Of a stretch of DNA of 64,000 nucleotides, positions 33,211 through 46,178 are shown one piece after another. Location: NCBI GenBank assembly GCA_950295325.1, contig OX485803.1, positions 1,178,001 to 1,242,000 on the forward strand, read 5' to 3'. The DNA is from Polytrichum commune. Its lineage: Eukaryota > Streptophyta > Polytrichopsida > Polytrichales > Polytrichaceae. The notes below the pieces were generated by a model. That model had not been told where the DNA came from. It did no database searches and was given only the letters and a program-made list of their open reading frames with translations. Every line of letters begins with the position of its first letter. Position 1 is the first letter of the stretch. The translations under genes were made by a program, and so were the position numbers.

Positions 33211-34277
33211 GTTGTTGGGAAATGAAACCCCAATCTTATGAGCCACGCACCTAATTTAGGGTGAAGTTTTTTGACACCTACCATGAGGGAGGGTAAAACA
33301 CAAAGAACAATTGTACAGTCCAAGGAATCCTAATTCTATGCAAATTGACCTCTAAACCGGTGTCAAAGACCTCAATATGGTTTGGTGGAAGCCATATAAT
33401 ATGAACTTAACCCTAACCAACGTGAGCAACCACAAAGTGGTAAATTTCCAATTAAAGGGCCAAGTCATTAGTTTCCAACCTTCTAATGGAGGTTTTTCCT
33501 ATTGCAAGACGTTTAAGTTAGTTTGCGATGCATCTTTTGACCTTTCAGATTAAGCACAAAACCTAATTTTCTTTTCTATCTCCATTGTTGAGAAAATCAA
33601 AATTTAAGTGCCCAAAATGAAAACTGCATTCTAGGGTTGCTTCAATTATGTGCCTCTTATAACAAATTTTCCTTTGAATCTTCCTGCCTACTAGTGAATA
33701 CATATTATCGTTATCACAAATAAAAATATGGATGAAATTTTATGCTTATAGTATATTAATTTTCAATTTTATCTTTCTTCTATGCAAAAAAATTATAACC
33801 AATCCCAATATGGTCTAATCGATGAAAATTTTGGTTACAACTTCAATATACATTTGTCTTCTTGTGTGGATTTTACTTTGGAATTTACGCTCCTTCAAGT
33901 AAAAAAAAATATATTCATATGCAACGCTTTGACTTTTGGGAAATAGGCCCAAGCATTTAGGGGTTAAGATCAAACTTGAGATGGAGAACTTTGTACCAGA
34001 CCCCCATAGTGAGTGTCATGGATCAAAAACAATTAAGGTATCGACCTATAACGACCTTTGACCTACAATGAGTTCTAACAAATACTTATATGTTTGTTAA
34101 ATGGAAGACAATTGTGCACACACATATAAGAGAAATCTTCTTCAAAGCAGACCTAATGCCATGACAAGTTTGCACACTTCAACCATGTGACATTATATAA
34201 TTCCACTTCTTACATCGCATGGATCCATTTTTTGTGCTTTCTTCCTTTCGCTAAATCTTTACAACGCAGGAGAGGTG
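33211..34277. other. intergenic, no gene seen
   Basis: AT-rich sequence without ORFs of note or recognised element ends. Confidence 0.5.
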
Positions 34278-34815
34278 TACACTATTTATGGTATTTAGTG
34301 TCAAATGTGTAATAGTGTCACTAACCCTATTTTGAGGCGTCTACTTGGATACACTGATGATTAACAACTTCGCCATAAGTGTCGCCTCATGATACTTGGC
34401 ATTCAAGTGTGTTTACAAATATCTTGACATGACTATGTTTAATAATGTTATGAGGTGAATGCCTATGTTACAAAATGGTCTACAAGTTGACTAAAATGTA
34501 GACAAATTACACTTGCCATTAGAATGCTCAAGAATATCTACCTCTTGTATCTAAAATGTCAATACATGACACTTGCCATTAGGACTCTCAAAAATATCTT
34601 CCTCTTCCATGGTAAAACTCAAGACTATCATCTAAAGTATCCCAATGTGCTACTCTAAATGTCATAATGTAGATGTCTTCACTTAGAGAAGTTACTTATG
34701 TTGATGAATGGAATCGTATTGGGAATCTAGTGGGCATGACACTTTGAGACCTCTAGACATCTAGTTTATGCCCTTCGCAATAGTATATGTGACACTAAAT
34801 ACCATAAACCATGTA
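34278..34815. mobile_element. MITE with family A-type ends, 538 bp
   Basis: Inverted ends share TTTATGGTATTTAGTGTCA. The interior differs from the short family A copies and is repeat-rich (ATGACACTTGCCATTAG occurs twice), so it may be a longer relative or carry internal duplications. Confidence 0.7.
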
Positions 34816-34816
34816 G

Positions 34817-35042
34817 TACAAGACATTATATATGGTATTTAGTGTTGCTTACTTTTTGGACTTACGCAATGCTATAACTATTTACTGAGAATGTGGTATT
34901 TAACTAAGTAAAGTCATTTATATTCTAGAATAGTTGAACAACCCACTCAACCTTTGCCAATAGAAATGAAATTCTAGAATAAGAAGCTATTGCATTGCAT
35001 AATTCCAAATAATATGTGACACTCAATACCAAAAATGGTGTA
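34817..35042. mobile_element. MITE, family A, 226 bp
   Basis: It lies directly against the previous element. Ends TACAAGACATTATATATGG and (inverted) TACACCATTTTTGG lead into GTATT(T/G)AGTGT and CACATATT/GCTTACT motifs. Its interior aligns with the copy at 30889-31108. Confidence 0.85.
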
Positions 35043-35250
35043 GTGGGAATGAAACAAGTTCTCATATTAAGAGGTTCATATTATTTATCTCGTGCAAGGG
35101 AACGGATCTACCATTAGCCTTGCGACTTCCTGGACTCTAACATTGATTTAGTTTCAATACGTTTTATGAATATCGTGTTCCTTAGAATTCACATTGTTCA
35201 TATAGGTACAAGTTGTTTCTTGTTTTCTTTGAACAACATATACAAGGAAC

Positions 35251-35898
35251 TACACCATTTTACGATATTTAGAGTCACTTACTTTTCAGAGTTACGCAAT
35301 GCTATAACCATTTATTGGTTCTGTCTATAGGACAAAGACTATGCATTGACTTCTATGTTTTAAGAGTAAGTTTCCTAACCACTTTGCGTTCACACCTGAA
35401 CGTTACTCGATCTTGCTATTTTTGGTCCAGTTTATTTAGTGTGGATGTTAACTATAGTTATATATATTTAGTTAATTATAGTTGCTCCCTAAAATGTATT
35501 GAAAGAAATCTAGTTAACTATAGTTATTTGGGCAGTTGTTAATTATTTATTTGTAAAATTTTGGGTGATAAATGAGTAGATTTAGTCCTTGACCCACATT
35601 TGAGAAGAAGGTGCACAAAATCCAAGAAAGGTTTGGTTATAGGTATAATAAATAGCCATGGACTTGCATGAGCAAAGTGAACAACTAGAGTTGCAGTCTT
35701 TCATAGTAAAGGACAGAGCCTCACGATTCTACCGTTTTCTTGTTTGAAATTGCATTGTACCAAGCAAAGTCATTTATGTTCAATAATGTCCCACCAAACA
35801 TGTTTAATCGTTGCTACTAAATATATTCTCAGAGTAAGAATTTTTTGCATGTCGTAATTTCAAATAGTAAGTGACATTATATACTATAAAATAGTGTA
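35251..35898. mobile_element. MITE, family A, interrupted by a 404 bp element
   Basis: Inverted ends TACACCATTTTACGATATT and TACACTATTTTATAGTATA. Interior family A motifs are split at TTTATT / GCATTGTACCAAG by the element at 35317-35720. Without the insert the length is about 244 bp, close to the 220-226 bp of intact copies. Confidence 0.75.
35317..35720. mobile_element. nested TIR element, 404 bp
   Basis: Inverted ends GGTTCTGTC-...-AAAGACT and GGCTCTGTCC-...-AAAGACT, about 24-26 bp with mismatches. The target duplication is unclear. The interior has TAACTATAGTTA repeats and is non-coding. Confidence 0.6.
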
Positions 35899-38214
35899 GT
35901 TTAAGCGAGTCACATATTTGTCATAGTCAAGGGAGCATAGTCTATTGAGAGGCTTATATTAGTCCTCACCACTTTGAAAGCTTATTGTAGTGTAAAGCCT
36001 TCCTATGTCCTCAAAATTGTAGGATATTCTCTCACACAACTTTTGAGTTTTGTATCAAGATAGGCTTTTATTCCCAGTCCCACATAACACTCTTATGAAG
36101 CATAGTGATGTTTATGGAGATTTTAAAATATGAAATATTACAAGTAGATTCTAACTTCCCTAATATCATGTATGTGGCAACCAAAATGCACGTAATATTA
36201 AGGAGGTTTGCAGTGTTAATATGGATGCATGATAATAGAGAATTAGTGTAGCATGTGACATTATGGAATAAGACAAAGTCAACATTGCAATAATGACAAT
36301 AATGACATGATGAAAACATGATGCATGTGAACGTGTGGTTTTAATTTTTTGGAGGATTATTTAAATGTCAAAACCCATTATATTTATAAGGGAAATGTGA
36401 CAACAAGGAGGGAGATTGAAAATGAGCACATCTGTTCCCTAGGGTTTCAGGATATAAGAGAGACAAACATTATAGAGGGTGCCATTATGGAGGTTTAGGG
36501 TGTACTTGAAACAATTTCACAACATGGTATATGCCATTTCAAGCACATCATCACTCAATGCAACTTGATAACCAATTTTCTGCTTGAGGTTGAATAAATA
36601 TCAACAAATTTTGCACATGTCAAAATTTGTTTACAACAATGCAAGTTGGAAATCAAGATTACCTACTGCTTTGAGATGTAAGTAACAATCCAATGGGGGG
36701 TACTTACATGTGAAATGCACTAGGACCAATGAAGTACACCAAGTGCATTCAATATAATCTAAATACCCTAAACACACCTGTCACTACAAGCATATAAGTC
36801 ATGAGCAATTGACTTGCATCGCTAAGAGATTCTCCTATATCACTGGAAAACCTTTAAGTTTATTAGAATGATAGATTAGCATATTTTTGTCATTGATGCA
36901 TGACAATCGCCTCAGACCCATATGTTGGTAGTGTATGTAAATTCCAAGAGAGCATTATGCTTGCAAGTGGATTTTATTTTTCAACGATGTTTGATAGAAA
37001 AAAGAATACAAAGTCACGTAATATGTTGTAACAATTTCTATTGTGCATTCAAGCAAGTGTGACAAGGTAGTATTGCAACTTTACAGAATTGGATTCGAAA
37101 CATGGTTAGCCTTGAATGTCATCTTGAGATTGCATTGTCAAAGTTTATAGTTACCATGAAGACATCCCATGAATTTGACTGGTGGCTAAGTATCCCAATC
37201 CCTAGAGATAACATATTATGCACCTTTCTATCTAAACTCCACCTATGACACTAGGGAATCACGCGACACTCTCGCTTTTGATGGCCATGTGAGCATGGTA
37301 AAAACACATATCTAATGGCTCGCCAAAGCTCTGGAACTGCCCTCACATAGCATTGTAAAGGACACTATCATGGCATCCTTCCAAGACATGTTTGGGGTTG
37401 CAGAGCCTTTGGCACCGCAAACATATATGAAAATTGCTTAAATTTATGAGCAGAATGCCAAGGATAAGCACGGAACAAGGAAAAATGTTGATGACCATAA
37501 GCATGCGCCATTGGCCTTGTTACCACAACCCACTTCACTATATTACACACTCTCGAAAGGCCTCACTAGGGTTGCAACACAGTCAAGAGGTGCAATTATT
37601 CTTGGAGTTGTGCTTAGTTGAAAGTGAGGCACGCTTTGTACAAGAGTGTCCCCCTACAACTCCATTAGAGATAGGTTTGCTTCCATATTTTAAATTATGG
37701 TGCTAGACAATATCAAGTCTTTCAACCAAATGGATCGAGTTTGATGTTAACCAATATCTCACATAGGCCAGTACACCCAACCTAGATGTCCTCCTAACCC
37801 CACATTTTCAAATTGCCTTTCTACTTCCCAAATATTAAATCAGTTTCAATTCATTTCATAGCTTTGTCTTTAAGTACGAAGTTCAAATTCAATTTCCAAT
37901 ACCTATTGTTTTGATGGATTCAAAAACTACCAAAAAGATAATGATTTATTTAGAAAATGTAGAATGTAATTGTAAAGGAACTAGACGTTGACTTTTAGAT
38001 GATGTCATGGTGATGTCATCAACTTCACTAGGGTTTTGGTGAGAGGAAGAGAGACGTCGACGTCGCATAGACTCAATTTTTGAGGCGCCGCTTGCTACCT
38101 TCTTTGAGAGCTCTCAATTTCTTGTTTCTTCATCGTTTTGAGTCAAAAAATTTGAGGGTTTCGTGTGTATCGTGTTGAATGCTTCTTATGGCTTTGTGGA
38201 GGTTGTATAGAAAG
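35899..38214. other. intergenic, no gene seen
   Basis: AT-rich, with only short ORFs. The last 250 bases are the 5' flank of the Tc1-like relic; no terminal inverted repeat was found for it. Confidence 0.5.
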
Positions 38215-39210
38215 ATGAGACCTATTTCATAAGAGAAAGAGCAAAATATTGTAGCCTTGATAGAGAAGGGGAGGAGAAGTAGAGAGATTGCAAAGAATGT
38301 GGGTTTGGCATAATCTACAATTAATAGAATGAGAAAAAGGCTTTCTACGAGTGTAGCATTGTCTAAAGAAGGTCGTCCTAAAGTCCTAACAGAGTGGGAG
38401 AAGCATTATGCTTCACGGCTAGTTACTGTTGGCCGTTTAGAAACTACAACAGAGGCATCAAAAGTGCTTCGAAGAGAGATGGGTGTAAAGATGTGCGACA
38501 ATACCTTGAGGAATGCGTTGAGAGAACAAGGATTGTGCTTTGAGTCGGAAGAACATCAAAGACAGATTTTGCTTTGCCCAAATGCATAAAGATTGGAATG
38601 TGAGTGATTGGGAGTGGGTGGTTTTTAGTGATGAAACTAAAATATGTCGTTTCAATTCAAATGGGAGGACTTGGTGTTGGATAGAGGACATAGACATCAT
38701 CCTTGTGCATGTTGTGAACCAAATTGTGAAGCATGGTAGAGGCTCTATAATGCTTTGGGGTTGTTTGACTTGCAAAGGATTGGGGTCATTGCATAATATA
38801 CAAGGGCACTTGAATGCTAGAGGCTACATTGCAATTTTAGAGCAAGATTTGTGTAGTACATTGCTTGCATTTGGGTTCATTGACAAACTGAAGAAACCAT
38901 TTTTCAACAAGAAAATGATGTTGTGCATACAACCAAGATTGTTCACAAATGGTTTGGGAAGCAACCATTTTGTGTTTTAGAGTGACTTGCACAATCCCAT
39001 GAATTAAATCCTATTGAGCACATATAGGCTTTATTGAAACGACGATTGAACTCATACTCTAGTCCTCCCAATGGTATTCTGCAATTATTGGTTTGAGTGC
39101 AAGAAGTTTGCGACTCTATTAATCTACAAGAGTGTAGAGGATTGCATGCTAGCATGCCTCATCGAATTGCAATTATATTAGTTGCAAAAGGGCAATGGAC
39201 AGATTTTTAA
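38215..39210 (+). pseudogene. Tc1-like (DD34E) transposase, multiply broken
   Basis: An ATG at 38215 opens a helix-turn-helix-like segment (EKEQNIVALIEKGRRSREIA), broken by TAA at 38230 and TAA at 38311. A GRPKVL hinge follows at about 38370, then a frameshift near 38542. WVVFSDETKICRFNSNGRTW holds the first catalytic Asp. A second frameshift lies near 38900. The second acidic position reads FQQENDVVHT (Asp to Glu), and SHELNPIEH supplies the last Glu, 34 residues later, which is the DD34E spacing of the Tc1 family. Further stops occur at 38983 and 39025. The copy is inactive. Tc1-type DD34E elements are uncommon in seed plants, whose mariner elements are mostly DD39D. Confidence 0.85.
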
Positions 39211-40448
39211 GTGTCTTCTACCTTGTAGTGCAAAAACCAAGTCTATGTACATACTTTTCTTCAATATCTTTATCTACTTTATTGTATTTGAAATCATGGT
39301 TTTATCATTACAGTGGTGTGTAGAACTTTGTACTCTACAATATTTGTTCTTGTAGCTTTTGAGTTCGAACACTCTTGTTTCCGGCATTGTCATTTGAAGC
39401 TTCAAGTTCCTTGCATAGACTCACTTTTTGGAATCACTGTACTTCCAACTTGTGTCCAGAAACAACCATCCTTGCACATCACTAGTATAGATAATCAATT
39501 CTATGATGCATGAAACAATTTAGAACCACCTTAAAACAATGGAAGGAGAGGAGAGGAGAGGAATACATTGAAGAAGGGGTCATATCAGACAATGGAATAC
39601 ACAGTACAATAAGGGCACATGTTCAACCTAACCCTTGTAGTAAACTGAGTAAGTCTAACAATTACAAAACATCGTCATTGACATCGACCGCAGCAGCATC
39701 CAACTAAGTTTAAGGCCCACATTTTCATTCCCGGCCCGGAATGCAACACTTGCCGCCTGTATCACTATGTACTGTAAATCGCCATTGATCACTGATAGGT
39801 TTAGCTACAGAAAGGCCTGCTGAAGATGTGGTTGGAGAAATTTACAGCATCACATTGTTTGTTGGCAGAGGTGGTGTATTCATCATCATCATCATCGGCA
39901 GCAGCAGCAGCAGCAGCACATAACTAAGACCGGATTATTCAAAAATTCCTCCCAATAAATGAAGTGCTAGATATGCATGATGACACATGCACATCCGAGT
40001 ACAAGTCAAGTTTTCAGTATTTGGCAACAAGAATGACTCATCATCAATCAAGTATTCTACAAGAGTCGTGGACTATTTTAAAGGAGTAAGTGACTGCTGA
40101 CTGGTGGCCACTCCCAAGGATTTTGCACACTTTTGGTGGTACAACACATGGAGGTTATTGGATTGCAACGCGCATTCTCCCCAGCCTCGCCTCCCCGGTG
40201 TGAAAGTATTAGGACGACCCATTTGACGTAGAAACCACTTGCATGCCATTTTTGAGGCATGAAAAATGACAACATGCCACCAATTTTTTTTAAGAGCAGA
40301 TTCAAACCCAGAGACCACGTGATCTTCTTTGTTTACCACTCTACTCTCGAAAACGGGAGATTGCACAACTTGTAGGAACAAATTGCTGTCACTTTTACAG
40401 CAATTCTTCTGTCTTTCTTTTCCCTCCTCCACTGTTTCACAAACACCA
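39211..40448. other. 3' flank and probable 3' UTR of the ABI3-like gene
   Basis: No independent gene is seen. The minus-strand ORFs at 40073-40558 overlap the last ABI3-like exon in other frames and have no support. A poly(A) site could not be placed with confidence. Confidence 0.4.
39881..39918. repeat. (CAT)n and (GCA)n microsatellite
   Basis: Five CAT units followed by seven GCA units, downstream of the ABI3-like stop codon. Confidence 0.9.
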
Positions 40449-43400
40449 TCAGCTTGCTGTCTCGGCTTTTGGTACGACTCCCAACACCTGATCCTCACCC
40501 TTGCTTGAATCTGCAATGTCCGAATCTGTTTTTGGCACCACCATGTCATCCAACACAAAATCCAAGTTCAAGCTCGGGAACCGCTCCAAGGGCTCCCAGG
40601 TTCCGTTTGACAATCCTCCTGACCCAGACGAAGAACCCATGCGGTGCATCACTTCTTTGAAGAAGGGATCATCATCATCATGCCCTGTCCATGGAGGCTC
40701 CTCCTTCACCTTCCCACATGTCTCCGGGAGAGCACCCCCATAAAGTCTTTCCGTGATAAAGTTTTCAGCCTTTGGAGTGTTACTCTCCTCTGGGAAAACC
40801 TTTGCCAAGCTGTGTGCGACTTTTGAGTGTGCAACTCCCCCTTCTGACCGCAACTTCTTCTTCTTTCCTCTCAACACCTAACCCATTCACAGAATGAAAA
40901 ATAAATAAATAAATAATGTTTTTGGGACAACACGTCTCAGATACTAATACATGAGCTAAACTGTGACATAACATTGAAATCAAATGTGTAAAAAACCTAA
41001 CCCATTAACACAAAAGGAAGAAAAAAAGTATAATCTATTTTTTATTTTTTATTTTTTACAAAAAGAAGAAGTTCAGAACAGCACATCTAACACACTGATA
41101 CAAAGGGTAAGCCGCAACATTAACATTGGAAAGATATATGTAAAACAAAACCTTGGAATGAGAAGTGCTATGGCAATTGCTATGAGTGAAGTAAGAGGAG
41201 TTCGTGAGATTCCAGAGAAGTTTGCTTACAAAGTTTCCCTTTTGACTCCTGTAAAGAATAAGCAGGTCTCCTTCCTCAAGATGATGCAATTTCACAAATT
41301 CCCCTGAACATAGAAATAGCATCTTTGTCAGACTGGAATAAAGATTTGTACTGAAGCAGCACATTATCAAAGAAACCTCAAGGAACTTTAGAAATAGATA
41401 TTGAAAAGTATTGCCCTCCTGTATCATTACCAAATGGTAACTGGACTGGCAAGTACGTTATATTTGTACAACTATTTGCAATATTCACAATAGTTTGATG
41501 AGCACACCTGTGTTCTCCAGTAAGTACATTCTGCTTTTGTTGTTGGGCCAGAACCTATCAGCAAGAAAATAGAAATTCCATTTAGTATAATGCATGTAGG
41601 GAAGAAAGAGGAGACAAAATTTACTAAAACTTAAGTCCTTGGTTCTTCCCCAATATGACATTGCAGAGTATCGAAGACTATAGTTACGGCACATAGGACA
41701 CACGACACAGTTTAAAGGCAACTAACCTTACAGTTAGGTGACCTTCCAACCCCTAAACAATGCACAAGCTGCACGTACGGCATACCTCTTTTAATAAAGT
41801 ACAATCACCTGAAATAGAGTTACAGTAAACAGAAGCCAAGGGCAAGTGACATACAGAACTAGGAACCCGGAAATCACCAAAATGTAATGTGTTCTATAAA
41901 AATACACTCTAAGCTACATACTCGCATAACAATAGGTGCAAACGAATAGCATAGCTTGTCCTATAGATTTCAGTTTGAACCTCAATTGAAATTTACAAAA
42001 GCCACTAATCCTTGCATGTACTGGCCCACTTATAATATCCACTAAGTAGATTGGTAAGAGGCACTTCCATCTCTAATCAAATCTGCTTATATTCACTTCA
42101 GAAAGGAAGTCAGGAGGAACAAAAAGATTCACATACTTGCTATCATACAAATCTCATATCTCAAATAAGGATAATTGCCTAAAAGAAGGAATCTGGAGAA
42201 CCTAGACAAGTGTTTAAACAAATAATACCACCTACCATTCTTTTAATTAGCATCCCCTAGTGTGGCTGAAGTTAGAGGACTATATGGTACAAGTTTGTGA
42301 TCATTCGAGTTGAGAAATTCATCATCAATTCGAATCAATGCATATCCCATGTACAAGTCGAGGTAAATGAACACTGATTCACGAATACCCTCCTATAGGG
42401 TAATCTGATCCGCATGAAATATACATTGCGGGGTGAAGCAAGTGGGGGAAGAGGGATGAGGTTGCGCAATCTACAAATTCCACTGCAATCCTGATAGATG
42501 TTAGAGATGCAGTCCAATTTGATTTCCACACAGCATTCACAAGATCCCAACCGCAGGATTACATGTGAACAGCATGGGTCCTTAACAACTAAGGCTTCAG
42601 TAATCCTAAGATTTTCCTGATTTCCTGGTCAAAGTAGATTCGCACAGATCGGATACATTTCTGATCGACAGCTATTTTCAATATTGCGAAACACAACAAA
42701 TTTGACAAACCAAAGAGGTAAGGACACATTCCCCTGAAAATGATTATTTTACTGAGTTGAAGTTCAATAATAGATCTACCCACCTGTATCTGATACTCCA
42801 GCAAACACCAGTGTCAAAATCCTCCATCTGTAACGAAATACCTTCTCTCACAGCAAGAAACGGCAAATGCATTTCTGCCTCTTTCTGCAACACAAGAAAA
42901 ATCCTCAATTCAGGATAATTCCACAAAAAACCAGCTCCGCAATGAAACCCACATAGATAAGAAACCACCAACATCCTGTTGCCAGACTTGTCCCAAACTC
43001 GCAAACTCACCTTGGGAAGAATGATGCGTCCAAGATTACCCACGTCACTTGGACGCAGCTCTTTTTGCAGCAACGCAGTTAACGAATCCATGTTGAACAC
43101 CTGCACACCAAACATATCATCGTCCTTAGTGATTCAATAACATCAGCAATCCTACATGGCTTGATTCTTCAAACACGAGAGACAAACTGCGCGTCAGGTT
43201 GCTTGCGTAGTTTTTGTGAGTTTTTAAAACACATCTATTTTTATTTCACAATGAGTAAAGAGTGGCAGCGGTGTTAACCTTGCAACTCTGCGTGAGTCAG
43301 AAATCTCACCCATCAGCTTCATCAAGAGTGGCACTGACAAGCTGCCACCACAAAGCGATTCAATGGCATCATCAGACCCAGCGAAGTAAATCTCCTCATA

Positions 43401-44835
43401 TTCTCACCCGCAGTAGTGTTATTGTACCCAATTTTCTTGTTATTACAAAAGGAAAGAACAGGGAGTATACCTTTCTGGTGTTGTTCGTCGCGGGATGGTC
43501 ACCTGACGGACCTTGTTGCAACCCCGGTGTGTACATCCCTGTCTTCCTTGGAGCTCCAAGAGACCAATGCCCACTGTCGCAACCAGCTATGGCGCCCCCA
43601 GCGCCCGCCACCGCCGTTGCCAAACCTTGCCCGGCCCCCGCCGCAGCACGGTTCTGGTTAAGCACTGATTGCCTCTGTCGCGCTATCCGGTTCTTGCGAG
43701 CGGCGCGGGTGGTGGCCGCGTGCGAAGGAGCTATGGAGATTTTCCCCTCATTAGTTCCCACCGTGTACACCATCGATGGCTGCTGTTGCAGGCAGTTGAA
43801 CCTCGCATGCTGCTGCTGCTGCAATTCGTCATCGTATTGCTGCATTCGAGGCATGAGGGGGCCAAGTGCGGCTCCAGGGCTCACCGGGCCCATTTCGAGC
43901 TTGGGATAAGGGGAGTGGTTGGGCATGGCTCCAATGTCTCGGAACCCGGTGGGGCAGAAGCCATTTTCTTGCTCACCCACGCTCTCCACCTCACCGTCGA
44001 CCACCATTAGCCTCCGGGACTTGATACGGTGGAGGTGCCTTAAGTCCTGTCCACCCTGTGGATGAGGAGCTTCCGAATTCGACTGCACCATGTGGGAGGA
44101 AAGAGGGTGAAACCTTTCCTGCTCCAAACTCGGTGTGCCCTCAAATGGTGCCATCCCCCCAGACGAAGGAGCTCCAAATGGAGAGGAGCCTTGTGGAAAC
44201 CCCAGAAGTGGCTTCATAGGTTGATGTTGCTGATGCTGTTGTTGTGATAGTGTCTGCGAGATAGAAAAGTCATTCGAGTTGTTGATGTTGTTGTTGCCAC
44301 TCTGATCCTTCATCCACGTCATGATGTAGCTCATCAAACCCTTGAGCCCTTTCTCCCCTCCTCCCAGGCTCTCAATTGCTTTGTTGAGCACGCCCTCATT
44401 CACGGTGATCTTCTTCAACATGGCACGGATGTTGCCGTCCATGAGGTAGGACGAGAGGGATGTGTTGTCAACCTCCGAAGCACCGTCCACCAACCCGGAC
44501 GAGTTTCGTTCCGAGGAAGCAGACGAGTAGGCCGGAGAGTCAACTTGCAAGCAAAAATCGCCGCTACCACTACCAACTTGGTTGTTTTCTGCTGGTGCTA
44601 CTACGGGGGGCGGCATGGCAGCAGAGTTAGGAGGAGGATGTGAAGAGAAAGGAACACAGGGAAAGGCTTGTGTGTCCAGCCATGATCCTTCCACGTCTCC
44701 TCGCACCGCGGAATCTCGCTCCCGCGTTGCTTCTAGCCCGCGGACTAGATCTGTCCAGTTGGTGGCCGCAGTGACGGCTACGTTTCGCCCCACCCCGCAC
44801 TCTTGCTGAAACACATCCATTCTAGAGAGATGCAC
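40449..44835 (-). CDS. ABI3: ABI3/VP1-type B3-domain transcription factor, six exons
   Basis: Exons (minus strand): 44835-43472 less one base, i.e. to 43471; 43100-43011; 42884-42784; 41554-41508; 41303-41230; 40877-40449. All introns are GT-AG and phases add up to 2106 nt, a 701-residue protein (696 if the second ATG at 44820, MDVFQQ, is used). B1 lies at about residues 137-178 (NKAIESLGGGEKGLKGLM, WMKD); B2 at 376-393 with ARKNRIARQR; B3 at 465-566, starting LLQKELRPSDVGNLGRIILPK less its final residue and including FWPNNKSRMYLLENTG and GDLLILY. A 130-residue acidic tail follows. In the family B3 binds RY elements (CATGCA), B2 supports nuclear entry and ABRE-linked activation, and B1 contacts bZIP partners such as ABI5. 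The six-exon pattern resembles seed-plant ABI3. No lesion is visible, so it is probably functional. Confidence 0.93.
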
Positions 44836-45338
44836 CTAAAACACCCACAGAAAGATGTGCAGCTGCACTATGAAACTCTGCAACCAACACCACAACCACT
44901 CCTACGACAGTCTTACCACACCGAATTTGGAAGCAACGGCGACCAACCTCCCTACCTCTCAAGAGTCCTAAATCCAACCATACCAACCTGTTTCTCCGAA
45001 AACACCAGCACCTACCCACCTAGTCCCACGAACGCACACGGCCTTGGAAAGATTCCATGAAGAAAGTGATGTCAAGCGGAGGAAGAACCACCCGTGGCTC
45101 TCGCACAAATGTGCAGGTTTACCTTCCGAGAACATGATTATGCCTCTCCAATGGAACGACAAATGTGCGTCAACCACAAGGCTAGCCCTCTCGAAACATC
45201 TTAGAAGGTTCTCCTGAGACCGGGAAGGCTTCAGCCAGACAGACGGACAGAAGCCACGCCGATGCAACATCATAGGCTACAGATTTCACATACTACTCCA
45301 GTGTGTTGATATATTGTAGATGATGGTCAACTTTACGC

Positions 45339-45366
<28 letters not shown>
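45339..45366. repeat. (GA)n microsatellite
   Basis: About 14 GA units, about 500 bp upstream of the ABI3-like start; GA tracts can act as BPC/GAGA sites in plants, but this is unproven here. Confidence 0.9.
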
Positions 45367-45369
<3 letters not shown>

Positions 45370-46121
45370 CAAAAAGGGGACGTCTGTACCATCTCGGGTC
45401 GGCTGGCCGTTAAGGTCATCGATCCACCAGCGCCCTCGCCGTCGCCGTCGCTGGAAGTTGTTTGTTGGATCTCTGCCAACAAACTCACCGGCTACAATAT
45501 CTTTTTGTTGAGCCTTCCCAGCTCAAATTCCAAGAACCGGTAGTCCTCACATTCTCACCCTTCTCCACATGTAGTGCATTGCGAGAGAGAATCTCCACTC
45601 CCACCTCTCACACCCGCCCCACCATTACACCAAAGCCTTCACTCCTCGCTTCTCCAAATATCAAAATGGAGGCATGAGAATCTGACCTTTACCCAAGCCA
45701 CTGCCCAGCACCACCACCACCCCTAGAAGAAGAGTCTAGCAATGTGATGACCCGCACCAGCGTAGCTTCTCCTCCGCCCCTCATGAGCCTTAACCCATTC
45801 ACAACCACCACTACACCGAACCTTCAAAAACTACACAACTCACACCACCTTAACCCTCCCTCCGAGTCCCGCTCTGTTTCTCTCTCTTACTTACATTAAT
45901 CTTCTCCCCAGCTTCCACGAGTCTCACCACGCAACCTTCACCATCCACCAACAAACACTACACCTACCCCTCTCCGACCTTACTCCATCAATGAATCACC
46001 TCGCAAGCTTCGGCAACCTGAACCTGAACCTGTCAAGCTGCGCCGACCACACACACACGACAGGATAACATAATACCAGCAACAACGGCCTCACCGTGAC
46101 GCCAAGTGCCGGAGTGTCATA

Positions 46122-46178
46122 TCATCTCATCTCATCTCATCTCTTCTCTTCTCTTCTCTTCTCTTCTCATCTCATCTC
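46122..46178. repeat. (TCTCA)n / (TCTTC)n microsatellite
   Basis: Pentanucleotide runs: TCATC repeats, then TCTTC repeats, then TCATC again. Confidence 0.9.

Noticed and set aside
40073-40558. 161-codon minus-strand ORF overlapping the ABI3-like 3' end
   Set aside because: It overlaps the last ABI3-like exon in another frame and extends into the 3' flank; no motif support.
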